Origin: Nocardia sp. NBC_01327
Lineage (GTDB): Bacteria; Actinomycetota; Actinomycetes; Mycobacteriales; Mycobacteriaceae
NCBI RefSeq assembly: GCF_035958815.1
Contig: NZ_CP108383.1
Span: 3,720,001-3,784,000, forward strand
DNA length: 64,000 nucleotides
Direction of reading: 5' to 3'
A program made the translations under genes and the position numbers. Under the pieces are notes generated by a model. That model was not told the origin of the DNA and did not search any database. It saw only the letters and a program-made list of their open reading frames with translations. Of this stretch, positions 7,805 through 16,456 are shown in pieces; within the stretch, counting starts at the first letter, position 1; every line of letters begins with the position of its first letter.

Positions 7805-8908
7805 ATGATCGACGAACCCGACTTCGACGCCGATTCGCTCGATTCCGACGAATCCGCGGTCAGCGCAAGCTATCTCACCTCCGATGGGGAGATCGAGGCC
7901 AGCCTGCGCCCGAAATCCCTGGACGATTTCATCGGTCAGCCGCGCGTACGCGAACAGCTGGCACTGGTGCTGCGCGGTGCGAAACAGCGCGGCGGCACCC
8001 CGGATCACGTGCTGCTGTCCGGTCCGCCCGGACTCGGCAAGACGAGTATGGCCATGATCATCGCGGGCGAACTCGGTTCCGCACTGCGCCTGACCTCCGG
8101 CCCCGCGCTGGAGCGGGCCGGTGATCTGGCCGCCATGCTCAGCAATCTGGTCGAGGGCGATGTGCTGTTCATCGACGAGATCCACCGCATCGCCCGGCCC
8201 GCCGAGGAAATGCTGTACCTGGCCATGGAGGATTTCCGGGTCGATGTGGTGGTCGGCAAGGGTCCGGGCGCCACCTCGATTCCCCTGGATATCGCGCCCT
8301 TCACCCTGGTCGGTGCGACCACCCGCTCGGGTGCGCTGACAGGTCCGCTGCGTGACCGCTTCGGCTTCACCGGCCATATGGATTTCTACGAACCCGCGGA
8401 GCTGCAACAGATTCTGGTCCGATCCGCGCGCATTCTCGGCGTGCAGCTGGAGGCCGATGCCGCCGCCGAGATCGCCGGCCGCTCCCGTGGCACGCCGCGT
8501 ATCGCCAACCGCCTGCTGCGCCGCGTCCGCGACTACGCCGAGGTGAAGTTCGACGGCATCGTGACCCGGCAGCTCGCACAGGCCGCACTGGCCGTCTATG
8601 ACGTGGATGTCCTCGGTCTCGATCGTCTCGACCGCGCAGTGCTCACGGCTCTCATTCGCAGCTTCAACGGTGGCCCGGTAGGCGTTTCGACCCTGGCCGT
8701 CGCGGTGGGGGAGGAGTCCGCCACCGTCGAGGAGGTCTGCGAACCCTTCCTCGTCCGTGCGGGTTTGGTCGCGCGCACCCCGCGCGGTCGCGTGGCGACT
8801 GCCGCCGCCTGGGAGCATCTGGGCCTGGTACCACCCCCGGACCTGGTCTTCGGTTCCATCGAAGTCCGTGCCCGCGAATCCCATCCGGGCCTGTTCGACT
8901 CCGCGTAG
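7805..8908 (+). CDS. ruvB: RuvB, Holliday junction branch-migration ATPase
   Basis: AAA+ motor that drives branch migration with RuvA. The 367-residue protein has an acidic N-terminal extension of about 30 residues, then the SLRPKSLDDFIGQ start of the ATPase domain, Walker A GPPGLGKTS, Walker B LFIDEIHR, sensor motif GATTRSG, the arginine finger in LRDRFGF, and the C-terminal winged helix (ARTPRGRVATAAAWEHLGL). ATG 7805 lies six bases after the ruvA stop. The gene is followed by a long hairpin and marks the left boundary of the accessory region. Confidence 0.98.
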   Translation: MIDEPDFDADSLDSDESAVSASYLTSDGEIEASLRPKSLDDFIGQPRVREQLALVLRGAKQRGGTPDHVLLSGPPGLGKTSMAMIIAGELGSALRLTSGPALERAGDLAAMLSNLVEGDVLFIDEIHRIARPAEEMLYLAMEDFRVDVVVGKGPGATSIPLDIAPFTLVGATTRSGALTGPLRDRFGFTGHMDFYEPAELQQILVRSARILGVQLEADAAAEIAGRSRGTPRIANRLLRRVRDYAEVKFDGIVTRQLAQAALAVYDVDVLGLDRLDRAVLTALIRSFNGGPVGVSTLAVAVGEESATVEEVCEPFLVRAGLVARTPRGRVATAAAWEHLGLVPPPDLVFGSIEVRARESHPGLFDSA

Positions 8909-8917
8909 ACGCGCGCT

Positions 8918-8974
8918 TCACCAGGAATTGGTGGCGGGCTGTTCTCGGCCGATCCCGCCGCCAATTCCTGGTGA
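8918..8974. terminator. long hairpin between convergent ruvB and oxidoreductase genes
   Basis: Inverted repeat with 21-base arms (8918-8938 and 8954-8974, one mismatch) and a 15-base loop; core arm TCACCAGGAATTGG. It lies between the convergent stops and probably terminates both strands; there is no T-run. Confidence 0.7.
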
Positions 8975-8993
8975 TCAACTGCCCAATGCGAAC

Positions 8994-9962
8994 TCAGTCG
9001 ACGGTGAGGACGAGTTTTCCTGCGGTGCGGCCGGTTTCACCGAGGGCGTGCGCCTTGGCGGCATCGGCCAGCGGGAAGACACCCGCGATCGTGGGGCGCA
9101 GGGCGCCGGAGGCAACCAGGTCGGCGAGTGCGTTCATCCCGGCGTGATCGGCTTCGACCAGCAGGAGGGCGGCGCGTACGCCGCGCTGCCGGGCGGCCTC
9201 GATCAGCGCATCGGCGCCGAGAGCGCGAATGGACACCAGGATTCCGTTGGGGCTCAGGGACTTCAGCGATTCGATGGCGTGGTCCGCGTCGATCGGATCG
9301 AGAATGACATCGACATCCCGAACGGCCTCCGCCACCTCGGTGGTCCGATAGTCGATCACCTCGTCCGCACCGAGACTGCGCAGGAAATCATGATTGGCGG
9401 AACTGGCGGTCCCGATCACATACGCGCCGCGAGCTTTGGCGATCTGCACGGCGAAGTGGCCGACGCCGCCGGCGGCGGCATGGATCAGGACACGCTGTCC
9501 TGCGTGCAGGTCGGCGGTATCCACCAGCGCCTGCCAGGCGGTGAGCGCGGCCAGCGGAATGGCGGCGGCCTCGATATGGCTGAGAGCCGCGGGTTTCCGG
9601 GCGAATGCGCGGGTGGGCCCGGTGACATATTCGGCAGCCGCGCCGTGTCCGTGCGGATAGGGGAGCATGCCGAAAACCTCGTCGCCCGGCTGGAACAGGG
9701 TGACGCCGACCCCGATCGCCACCACCTCACCGGAGACGTCCCAGCCGAGCACAAACGGCGGTTCCGGAAGAAACAGCCCGGCTCGGCGGCGGTGACCCCA
9801 GTCGGTGGGGTTGAGCGCGGTGGCGTGCACCCGCACCAGAATTTCACTGGGTCCGGGCTGCGGGACCGGGCGCCGCACCTCGTGCAGCACCTCCGGCCCG
9901 CCCAGAACGTCCTGGCCGATGGCGCGCATGGTCTCGGGAATGCTGATGCTGTTCTCGCTCAT
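8994..9962 (-). CDS. zinc-independent MDR-family NAD(P)H:quinone oxidoreductase-like protein
   Basis: Medium-chain dehydrogenase/reductase of 322 residues without structural zinc cysteines, resembling QOR/zeta-crystallin reductases. The substrate domain contains ALNPTDWGHRR and FVLGWDVSGEV, and the cofactor motif is HAAAGGVGHFAVQIAKARGA, giving the AxxGGVG NADPH fold. ATG 9962 is preferred; the frame continues upstream only through a TTG. It diverges from a GlxA-type regulator by 71 bases, which is the usual arrangement for a regulator and its target, so induction by a reactive carbonyl or quinone is possible (inference). Confidence 0.88.
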   Translation of the reverse strand: MSENSISIPETMRAIGQDVLGGPEVLHEVRRPVPQPGPSEILVRVHATALNPTDWGHRRRAGLFLPEPPFVLGWDVSGEVVAIGVGVTLFQPGDEVFGMLPYPHGHGAAAEYVTGPTRAFARKPAALSHIEAAAIPLAALTAWQALVDTADLHAGQRVLIHAAAGGVGHFAVQIAKARGAYVIGTASSANHDFLRSLGADEVIDYRTTEVAEAVRDVDVILDPIDADHAIESLKSLSPNGILVSIRALGADALIEAARQRGVRAALLLVEADHAGMNALADLVASGALRPTIAGVFPLADAAKAHALGETGRTAGKLVLTVD

Positions 9963-10021
9963 AGCACCCAAGCTTGCCGCTGTCGGCCGCCGCGGGAAAT
10001 GGCATGATCGCCATTATTCGA

Positions 10022-10027
10022 TAGGAT
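10022..10027 (+). promoter_or_regulatory. -10 box, probable leaderless promoter of the GlxA-type regulator
   Basis: TAGGAT ends 6 bases before ATG 10034, placing the transcription start at or next to the start codon. No ribosome-binding site is present. Confidence 0.5.
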
Positions 10028-10033
10028 CGTGCC

Positions 10034-11008
10034 ATGGACTTCGAGGCAATCCGGCCGCACCGGGTGGTCGTGCTGGCATTGGACGGCGTGTACCCGTTCG
10101 AGCTCGGCATCCCGAACCGGGTATTCGGTACCGCGGATGGGCGGTACGAGGTGCTCACCTGTTCGGTCGACGGCAGGCCGGTGCGCAGTAGCTCCGACTT
10201 CGACATCTCCGTCGCACACGACGGCGGGATTCTGGAAAGCGCCGACACCGTGGTCATTCCGCCGTGCGATGTGCTGTCGATTCTGAATGATGGTTTGCCG
10301 CAGGAGATTGCGGATGCTCTGGCCCGGATTCGGCCCGGCGCCCGGCTCGTTTCCATCTGCACGGGTGCGATCGTGGTCGCGGCCGCCGGGCTGCTGAACG
10401 ATCGCCCCGCCACCACGCACTGGAACTTCAGTGACCGCTTCCAGTCGGCTTTCCCCCAGGTTCGGGTGGATCCGAATGTGCTCTATGTCGATGACGACGA
10501 CATTCTCACCTCGGCGGGCGCATCCGCCGGAGTCGACCTGTGCCTGCACCTCATTCGCCGCGATCACGGCAGCGAAGTCGCCAATATGGTCGCCCGCCGC
10601 TGCGTCGTACCGCCCTGGCGGGAGGGCGGCCAGGCCCAGTTCATCGAACAGCCCATGCCCCCGCTCGCCTCCCCGGGCACCGCCTCGGCTCGCCAGTGGG
10701 CGCTGGCGAACCTGCACGAGCCGCTCACCATGGCCGATCTCGCGGGCCACGCGCGCATGAGCGGCCGCACCTTCGCCCGCCGCTTCCGCGACGAGGTCGG
10801 TATGAGCCCGGGCCGCTGGCTCATTCAACAGCGCGTGTTCCGCGCCCGCGAACTCCTGGAAACCACCGAGCTCCCGGTGGATCGCATTGCCGCCGAAGTA
10901 GGTTTCGCCACCGGAACCTCTCTCCGCCAGCACCTGCACGAGGCCATCGGCGTCGCCCCGCTCGCCTACCGCCGCACCTTCCGCGCGGTCACCCCCGCTG
11001 AATCCTGA
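10034..11008 (+). CDS. GlxA-family transcriptional regulator (DJ-1/PfpI domain plus AraC HTH)
   Basis: A 324-residue regulator. The N-terminal DJ-1/PfpI-like sensor domain (about 1-185) keeps the nucleophile-elbow sequence VSICTGA with a cysteine, though these domains are usually non-enzymatic. The C-terminal AraC-type DNA-binding domain (about 215-315) has two helix-turn-helices, including MSGRTFARRFRDEVGMSPGRW and RIAAEVGFATGTSLRQHL. It diverges from the oxidoreductase at 8994-9962, its probable target. Its 3' end overlaps the convergent GntR gene by 20 bases. Confidence 0.92.
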   Translation: MDFEAIRPHRVVVLALDGVYPFELGIPNRVFGTADGRYEVLTCSVDGRPVRSSSDFDISVAHDGGILESADTVVIPPCDVLSILNDGLPQEIADALARIRPGARLVSICTGAIVVAAAGLLNDRPATTHWNFSDRFQSAFPQVRVDPNVLYVDDDDILTSAGASAGVDLCLHLIRRDHGSEVANMVARRCVVPPWREGGQAQFIEQPMPPLASPGTASARQWALANLHEPLTMADLAGHARMSGRTFARRFRDEVGMSPGRWLIQQRVFRARELLETTELPVDRIAAEVGFATGTSLRQHLHEAIGVAPLAYRRTFRAVTPAES

Positions 11009-11756
11009 GCTCCTGCGACCGATCCGGGCCTACAGCCTGAACTGGGCCGGGGCGCTTATCGGGCAGCCGCGGGATGCTGAGGTCGCGGACCTCGCGCAGG
11101 TGCAGCTCCATGGCTGCCGCGGCGGCGGCACCGTCGCGGCGGGCGACGGCGTCGTAGATGAGATGGTGGCCGCGCAGGGAGATGCGGCGGCCGAGTTTGG
11201 TGCGGTGCGAGAGGGTTCGGGTGCGGCGGGTCCAGTCGGTGGTCATGGTGCACAGGGTGACCAGGAGCGGGTTCTGGGCGGCGTGGGCCAGCAGGGTGTG
11301 GAATTCGATGTCCAGGCGCAATGATTCGGTGGCGGAGAGGGTTTCGCGGCTCTGCCCGAGCACGGTCTCCAGGGACAGCAGATTCGATTCCACGGCGCGC
11401 AGTGCGGCCAGGTGGGCGATGCGCGGCTCGACGAGATCCCGGAGCTCGCTGGCATAGCCGAGTTCGATATCGGCGGCGGCGAGACCGCCCGCCAATTCCG
11501 CTGCCCCGCGCGACATCTCGGTGACGGTGCTGCCGCGTCCCTGGCGGCGCTCGATGAGCTTCTTCGATTCCAGTTCGAACATGGCCTGCCGGAGGGACGA
11601 TCGAGAGATGTTCATACTGGCGGCGAGTTCGCGTTCGGGCGGCAGTTTATCGCCCGCGCACAGCTCGCCGCTGATGATCAGGCCCTCCAGGTGCGCCGCG
11701 ACCTCCGCGCTCACACTGCGGGAGCGGCGGCTCAGCGGTGGTATCGAAGTGGTCAC
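10989..11756 (-). CDS. FadR-subfamily GntR transcriptional regulator
   Basis: A 255-residue GntR-family repressor. The N-terminal winged helix (about 10-80) includes LPPERELAASMNISRSSLRQA and the wing ERRQGRGSTV, and is followed by an all-helical FCD ligand domain with LRLDIEFHTLLAHAAQNPLL and a His in RGHHLIYDAVARRD. GTG 11756 is chosen because the conserved fold starts about 12 residues later; a longer reading would run antisense through the amidase gene. It diverges from the formamidase/amidase pair, and a perfect FadR-like palindrome lies at 11874-11884 in the shared control region. It probably represses that pair and responds to an amide or acid derived from it (inference). Confidence 0.92.
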   Translation of the reverse strand: MTTSIPPLSRRSRSVSAEVAAHLEGLIISGELCAGDKLPPERELAASMNISRSSLRQAMFELESKKLIERRQGRGSTVTEMSRGAAELAGGLAAADIELGYASELRDLVEPRIAHLAALRAVESNLLSLETVLGQSRETLSATESLRLDIEFHTLLAHAAQNPLLVTLCTMTTDWTRRTRTLSHRTKLGRRISLRGHHLIYDAVARRDGAAAAAAMELHLREVRDLSIPRLPDKRPGPVQAVGPDRSQELRIQRG

Positions 11757-11873
11757 CGTCTCAACTCTAAATCCGTTCGTATGCTTGCCATTTCGTGGTT
11801 GTAAACCGTTGGTTACGTTAGGTTTCGAAGCACGTCGTCGGTCGTTCGCCTGTCTTATGGTCGGCATATCGGA

Positions 11874-11884
11874 TGGTCCGACCA
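11874..11884. promoter_or_regulatory. FadR-type operator upstream of the amidase operon
   Basis: TGGTCCGACCA is a perfect 11-bp palindrome identical to the core of the E. coli FadR operator. It sits 23 bases before the formamidase start and between it and the divergent FadR-subfamily gene. Confidence 0.75.
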
Positions 11885-11906
11885 ATTGCGGTCGGGTATG
11901 GAAGGT

Positions 11907-13055
11907 ATGAGCGTGACGTCGATCGTGCAGGAGTTCGTTCCCGCGTTTCCGGTGCTGCAGCAGGGTGAGGGGGTCACCGGTGCGGACCTCTACATCCCGG
12001 CCGAGCCGCCGAAGGTGTTGTGGGGGCGCATCCCCTGTATCGGCGACAAGCCCATCGCCACCGTCGATCCCGGGCAGACGGTGGTCATCGACACCATCAG
12101 CCATGAGGGCATTCTCGAGGATCAGGGTTCGGATCCCGTCGCCTACTTCGGCAGGCACGGCGTCGAGGCCGGTCATATCCTCACCGACACGGTCGAAGTC
12201 GCCGCCGCCCGTAAACGCGACTCCCTCGCCGGGCCGCATATCGTCACCGGTCCGATCGCCGTCACCGGCGCGCAGCCCGGGGATCTGCTCGCCATCCGCA
12301 TCGATGATCTGGCCATGCGCGCGCCCTACGGCGTGGTGTCCACCCGCCACAATCGCGGCGTTCTCGCGCACCGTCTCGGCTTCGACGGTGACTACGGTCA
12401 GTTCTGCAGCGTGGCATCGCGCGATGGAGAGTGGTTCGGCGGCATGCCGATTCACCCCGGCCTGCCCCATCGTGCGGAATTCCCGATCAACCCGTTCCTG
12501 GGGCTCATCGGTGTGGCCACCGATACCGATTCGCATATCTCCTCGGTGCCGCCCGGTCAGCACGGCGGCAATATCGATATCCGCCGCCTCACGCCCGGTG
12601 CGACGCTGTTCCTGCCCGTGCAGGTCGAGGATGCGCTGTTCTATATCGGCGACCCGCATTTCGCGCAGGGCAATGGCGAGGTGGCGCTCACCGCGCTGGA
12701 AGCGCCGCTGCGCGCCCGCCTCACCGTCGACCTGGTCCCCGCGGCCGAGGTGACGGCGGGACTCGGCCGTTCCATCGGCCCGTTCGCGGCCGCCCACGGG
12801 TTCGTCATTCCCACCGGCCTGGACCCCGACCTGAACCGGGCACTCGAGGTCTGCGTCCGCAATGCCGTCGAAATGGTGGTGTCGCTGTTCGACGCCGATC
12901 CGCAGCAGGCCTACCTCTACCTCAGCGCCGCAACGGATTTCAATATCTCGCAGGCCGTGGACCAGGTGCGCGGCGTGCACGGTGAGATTCGGGTGGCCGA
13001 TTTCGCGCACCATGCCACCACCGACCTAGCGCGCCGCATTCTGGGGCGTGCGTAG
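11907..13055 (+). CDS. acetamidase/formamidase family amidohydrolase
   Basis: A 382-residue member of the FmdA/AmdA family, which hydrolyses formamide, acetamide or short amides to the acid and ammonia. Recognisable blocks are GDLLAIRIDDL, the conserved RHNRG and GGMPIHPGLP segments, HGGNIDIRRLTPGATLFLPV, and DPHFAQGNGEVALTALE, which provide the metal/active-site region. ATG 11907 is used; ATG 11898 and an in-frame start at 11886 are alternatives. The downstream amidase begins within this gene's stop codon, so both are translationally coupled and probably act on one pathway. A FadR-type operator lies just upstream. Confidence 0.92.
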   Translation: MSVTSIVQEFVPAFPVLQQGEGVTGADLYIPAEPPKVLWGRIPCIGDKPIATVDPGQTVVIDTISHEGILEDQGSDPVAYFGRHGVEAGHILTDTVEVAAARKRDSLAGPHIVTGPIAVTGAQPGDLLAIRIDDLAMRAPYGVVSTRHNRGVLAHRLGFDGDYGQFCSVASRDGEWFGGMPIHPGLPHRAEFPINPFLGLIGVATDTDSHISSVPPGQHGGNIDIRRLTPGATLFLPVQVEDALFYIGDPHFAQGNGEVALTALEAPLRARLTVDLVPAAEVTAGLGRSIGPFAAAHGFVIPTGLDPDLNRALEVCVRNAVEMVVSLFDADPQQAYLYLSAATDFNISQAVDQVRGVHGEIRVADFAHHATTDLARRILGRA

Positions 13056-14269
13056 TGGAGCCGGATCCACGGGGGAGCGGTGACGGTGTCTGGCGCGTAT
13101 TGGGCGGGCCCCTGGTAGCGGCTACCGCGCCGGGCCCATTGTCCGGTCACGGCGTGGCCGTGAAAGACCTCTACGCCGTGGCCGGATTCGCCCTCGGCGC
13201 AGGCGTACCCGACTACCTCGGCGAACCGCAGTCCGGCCACGCCGCCGCGGTGTCGCAGCTGCTGTCCGCCGGCGCCGATCTCACCGGCATCGCACACACC
13301 GACGAATTCGCCTACAGCATCACCGGATCCAACGGCCGGTACGGCATGCCGGTGAATCCGGCAGCCCCCGAGCGCATTCCGGGCGGTTCCTCCAGCGGTT
13401 CCGCCGTGGCCGTGGCCCGCGGCGAGGTCAGCATCGGCCTCGGCACCGATACCGCGGGCTCCATTCGAGTCCCTGCCGCCTACCAGGGCCTCTGGGGCAT
13501 CCGCACCACCCACGGCCGCCTCTCCACCGAGGGTCTCATTCCCCTGGCCCCGTCCTTCGACACGGTCGGCTGGATGGCCCGTGACCCGGAAACACTTGCC
13601 GCCGTGGCCGATTGCCTGCTGCCAAACCCCAACTCGACCTCGCAGCACCTCGTCGCCGATCCCGCGAACCTTGGCGCGGATCCCCCGCAGCTTGTCGTCG
13701 ATCCCGCGCTGTGCGTGGTCGCCGACGGCGACCTCGCGAGCCGCGCACTCACCGCCGCCACCGCACTGGGCGCCACCGAACTGGACCTCGACGCCGACCT
13801 CGACGCCTGGTTCACCGCCTTCCGCACCGTCCAGGCACACGAAGCCTGGACCACCCACGGCCCCTGGATCACCGCCCACCCCGGCGCCCTGGAACCCGAA
13901 GTGGCCCAGCGCTTCGCCTACGCCGCCACCATCTCCGACCCCGCCGCAGACCGCGCCCGCGCAGTGGTAGCCACCGCATCCGCCCACCTCCGAACCGCCC
14001 TGACCGGCCGAACCCTCCTACTCCCCACCACCGCAACCCTCCCACCCCCGCGCACAGCCCCCGCCATCACCTTGGAGGCGGGACGTACCCGCACCCTCCA
14101 CCTGACCTGCCTGGCCTCCCTCGCAGGCCTCCCCGCAGTCACCCTCCCCACCCGCCCCCTCGACACCCTCCCCGTAGGCCTCTGCCTCCTAGGCGCCCCC
14201 AACACCGACCACACCCTCATCCGCCAGGCCCACCTCATCGCGTTATCCCACCTCCCCCAACCACACTGA
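13055..14269 (+). CDS. amidase-signature family amidase
   Basis: A 404-residue amidase-signature enzyme with the Ser-cisSer-Lys triad visible: Lys37 in AVKDLYAVAG, the GGSSSGSA loop at 110-117, and nucleophile Ser136 in GTDTAGSIRVPA. It is shorter than the usual 450-500 residues, like the indoleacetamide hydrolase and AtzF-type short forms. GTG 13055 starts on the last base of the preceding TAG, so expression is coupled with the acetamidase/formamidase. The C-terminal third shifts to very C-rich codons (proline/threonine/leucine, 13820-14260). Substrate unknown; the pairing with a formamidase suggests stepwise release of ammonia from an amide (inference). Confidence 0.92.
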   Translation: MEPDPRGSGDGVWRVLGGPLVAATAPGPLSGHGVAVKDLYAVAGFALGAGVPDYLGEPQSGHAAAVSQLLSAGADLTGIAHTDEFAYSITGSNGRYGMPVNPAAPERIPGGSSSGSAVAVARGEVSIGLGTDTAGSIRVPAAYQGLWGIRTTHGRLSTEGLIPLAPSFDTVGWMARDPETLAAVADCLLPNPNSTSQHLVADPANLGADPPQLVVDPALCVVADGDLASRALTAATALGATELDLDADLDAWFTAFRTVQAHEAWTTHGPWITAHPGALEPEVAQRFAYAATISDPAADRARAVVATASAHLRTALTGRTLLLPTTATLPPPRTAPAITLEAGRTRTLHLTCLASLAGLPAVTLPTRPLDTLPVGLCLLGAPNTDHTLIRQAHLIALSHLPQPH

Positions 14270-14376
14270 CCAATCAACGCCGACTGAAAACCGCCAGTCC
14301 TCGACATCCTCCGAAATCCCGCCAGCCCCACGCATCTCAACCGCCCCCCATCCGCGCGCGCACCCCTGCCTCTGAC

Positions 14377-14437
14377 GCCGAGTGGGCTCTCATGGTGGCG
14401 ACACGCCGCAGTTGTCCACCACCAGAGCCCTCTCGGC
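14377..14437. terminator. bidirectional hairpin between amidase and CGNR genes
   Basis: 22-base arms (14377-14398 and 14416-14437) with 19 of 22 pairs matched, core GGGCTCT with its complement, located between convergent stops. The rest of the 208-base gap is C-rich with nothing recognised. Confidence 0.65.
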
Positions 14438-14477
14438 GCGGTTGGGGTTTCGGTGCGTTGGGGGCTGGGATGAAGTT

Positions 14478-15002
14478 TCAGGAAGTGCGCTGGCGGTGGG
14501 TGGCAACGCGGGTGCGGGTGGCGCATCGGGGGGTGCAGTATTTCTGGGGTTGGCGGCGGCCGGTGTCTATGTAGAAGCGGTGGCAGTCGGGGGCTGCGCA
14601 GCGGCCCCAGGCGCAGCGGCCGGTATCGCTGAGCCAGAGGCCGAGGGCGAGGGCGGCGGTGGAGAGCAGCCAGTATTCGCGGTCTGCGGTTTCGGGTGGG
14701 TGGGAGTGCATCGACCAGGGGCGGCCGGGGAGCTGGACGAGGACGGGGCGGGCGGGGTAGCGGGTGAGGAGCGTGTTGATCGCGAATGCCGCCTCGTCAG
14801 GATTCCGCGTGGCGAGGATGTCGCCGATTCGGCCTGTCGCGGACCGTATTACGACGGCATCGACTTCGCTCAGGTGCGGATCAGGTGCGCCGTGGTAACG
14901 CAGTATTCGTTCGAGCTCGGAGCGGTCGGCGTCCTGGGCTTCGACAGCATTGGCCAGCTCGGCCAGGAAGTACAGGCCCCTCGGGTTCGACTCATCCGTC
15001 AC
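14478..15002 (-). CDS. CGNR zinc-finger regulator
   Basis: A 174-residue protein with the two-part architecture of CGNR (ABATE plus zinc finger) regulators. The N-terminal FLAELANAVEA and ELERILRYHG helices are followed by the C-terminal finger CAAPDCHRFYIDTGRRQPQKYC, with the last cysteine in CATRTR. In this subfamily the usual CGNR text reads CTPRCATR. GTG 15002 is chosen since TACACT ends 6 bases upstream and no ribosome-binding site exists. It diverges from the flavin hydroxylase, and a TGTAACG inverted repeat lies between them, so it probably controls that gene and itself. Confidence 0.88.
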   Translation of the reverse strand: MTDESNPRGLYFLAELANAVEAQDADRSELERILRYHGAPDPHLSEVDAVVIRSATGRIGDILATRNPDEAAFAINTLLTRYPARPVLVQLPGRPWSMHSHPPETADREYWLLSTAALALGLWLSDTGRCAWGRCAAPDCHRFYIDTGRRQPQKYCTPRCATRTRVATHRQRTS

Positions 15003-15008
15003 ACGGGT

Positions 15009-15014
15009 AGTGTA
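15009..15014 (-). promoter_or_regulatory. -10 box of the CGNR gene, leaderless type
   Basis: On the minus strand TACACT is followed by six bases and GTG 15002. The box overlaps the left arm of the TGTAACG repeat, so occupancy of the repeat should block it. Confidence 0.5.
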
Positions 15015-15041
15015 ACGTCAAAAGAACGAATTGCCGTTACA
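15011..15041. promoter_or_regulatory. probable CGNR operator
   Basis: TGTAACG (15011-15017) and CGTTACA (15035-15041) form a perfect 7-base inverted repeat with a 17-base spacer. It lies between the divergent CGNR regulator and hydroxylase; the right arm abuts the hydroxylase ribosome-binding site AGGAGG. Centre-to-centre distance is 24 bases. Confidence 0.6.
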
Positions 15042-15049
15042 GGAGGGTG

Positions 15050-16372
15050 ATGTATACGCCCGTGCTGGTGGTGGGCGGTGGTCCGGTGGGACTGACGCTA
15101 TCGATCTTGTTGTCGCGCTATGAGATCGAGCACCTGGTGGTGGAGGCGCGCCTGGAGCCGTCACCGCATCCGAAGGCGCGCGGTCTCGCGGCGCGATCGA
15201 TGGAGATCTTCCGGCGCTGCGGCCTGGAGGATGACGTCCGCGCCGCCGGGCTGCCCGCGGACCAGGTCGCCTTCTTCCGCGGCCGCACGCTCGTCGACCC
15301 GGATTTCGTTCGTACCGGGCCGGTCTCGGACGGGCAGCCGGAGCACACGCCGTCGCCCGGCTTGATCTGCTCGCAGGATGTGCTCGAACGGGTGCTGACC
15401 GCGCGGGCCGGAGAGCGCGTGCGCCGGGGCGTACGACTGGTGTCCTATCAGCAGAAAGCTGATGCGGTCGTCGGGACGCTGCTCGATACCCGCAACGGCG
15501 AAGAGACTGTCGTGCAGGCGGATTGGCTGATCGGCTGCGACGGTGTGCGCAGCACCGTTCGCGCGGGCGCGAATATCGACATGGCGGGCCCCACCGGACT
15601 CGGCGAATTCCTCAGCGTCCGATTCGAGGCCGACCTGGGTGCGGTGGTCGCCGATCGCGCGAGTGCCTCCTACTTCCTGCCCGCCGGCGGATTCATGGCC
15701 GTCGACAATGATCGGCACTGGATCTTCCAGTACCCCTTGACCGGCGGAGTCGATAGCGCAGACCTCGATCTGGTGGCCTTGATTCGCGCCGGAGTCGGAC
15801 TGGACGACCTCGGCGTAGAGATCCACGATGCGGTGTCGTGGCGCATGGATGCCCAACTGGCAGCGGCCTATCGGTCCGATCGTGTCCTGCTGGCAGGAGA
15901 CGCCGCCCACGCCATCCCCCCGACCGGTGGCCACGGCCTCAATGTCGGCATCGGCGACGCCGACAATCTGGCGTGGAAGCTCGCCGCGGTTCACACTGCG
16001 GCCGCAGATCCAGTCCTGCTGGACACCTACGAATCCGAGCGCCGTCCGGTTGCCCGCCAAGTCATCGATATCGCCACCGCCAATGCCCGTACCGAGTACC
16101 GCATCGATGATCTATTGCTGCTCACCACTGATTACGGTGATCCGGCGGCCCCGCTGAATCTCACCGGCTACCACCCCTCGGCGTCGATCGGCGCCCGGCT
16201 GCCGCACGCCTGGCTGCCGGACGGCCGTTCCACCCTCGACCTGGTCGGTTTCGGCCCTACGCACCTCTCGGGAAATCAACTGCCCGAACAACTTCGGCGG
16301 GAGTGCGGCCTCCCCGAGACCACCTCGCTCTCCGTCCGCCCGGACGGGCACATCGCCGCACGCCGTGAATGA
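15050..16372 (+). CDS. FAD-dependent aromatic hydroxylase (PheA/TfdB/MhpA type)
   Basis: A 440-residue single-component flavoprotein monooxygenase. It has the FAD-binding VVGGGPVGLTLS at the N-terminus, the central DG motif IGCDGVRSTVR, and the GD motif VLLAGDAAHAIPPTGGHGLNVG, ending in VRPDGHIAARR of the C-terminal thioredoxin-like fold. Such enzymes use NAD(P)H and O2 to hydroxylate phenols, anthracycline-like rings or related aromatics. It is somewhat shorter than the usual 500-540 residues because the C-terminal domain is compact. AGGAGG ends three bases before ATG 15050; GTG 15047 overlaps. It stands alone with its divergent CGNR regulator and no ring-cleavage gene nearby, so detoxification or tailoring is more likely than full catabolism (inference). 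Confidence 0.92.
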   Translation: MYTPVLVVGGGPVGLTLSILLSRYEIEHLVVEARLEPSPHPKARGLAARSMEIFRRCGLEDDVRAAGLPADQVAFFRGRTLVDPDFVRTGPVSDGQPEHTPSPGLICSQDVLERVLTARAGERVRRGVRLVSYQQKADAVVGTLLDTRNGEETVVQADWLIGCDGVRSTVRAGANIDMAGPTGLGEFLSVRFEADLGAVVADRASASYFLPAGGFMAVDNDRHWIFQYPLTGGVDSADLDLVALIRAGVGLDDLGVEIHDAVSWRMDAQLAAAYRSDRVLLAGDAAHAIPPTGGHGLNVGIGDADNLAWKLAAVHTAAADPVLLDTYESERRPVARQVIDIATANARTEYRIDDLLLLTTDYGDPAAPLNLTGYHPSASIGARLPHAWLPDGRSTLDLVGFGPTHLSGNQLPEQLRRECGLPETTSLSVRPDGHIAARRE

Positions 16373-16456
16373 GAGTTGCCGAACTGCCTGTTGCGGGCGG
16401 CGTGGTATTGCTTCCGACTGCCGCAGGCGAAGACGAGCACGCAGGCTCGGGTGTGG

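Noticed and set aside
11757..13013. N-terminal extension of the FadR-type regulator
   Set aside because: It is antisense to the acetamidase/formamidase gene, whereas the HTH fold starts right after GTG 11756.
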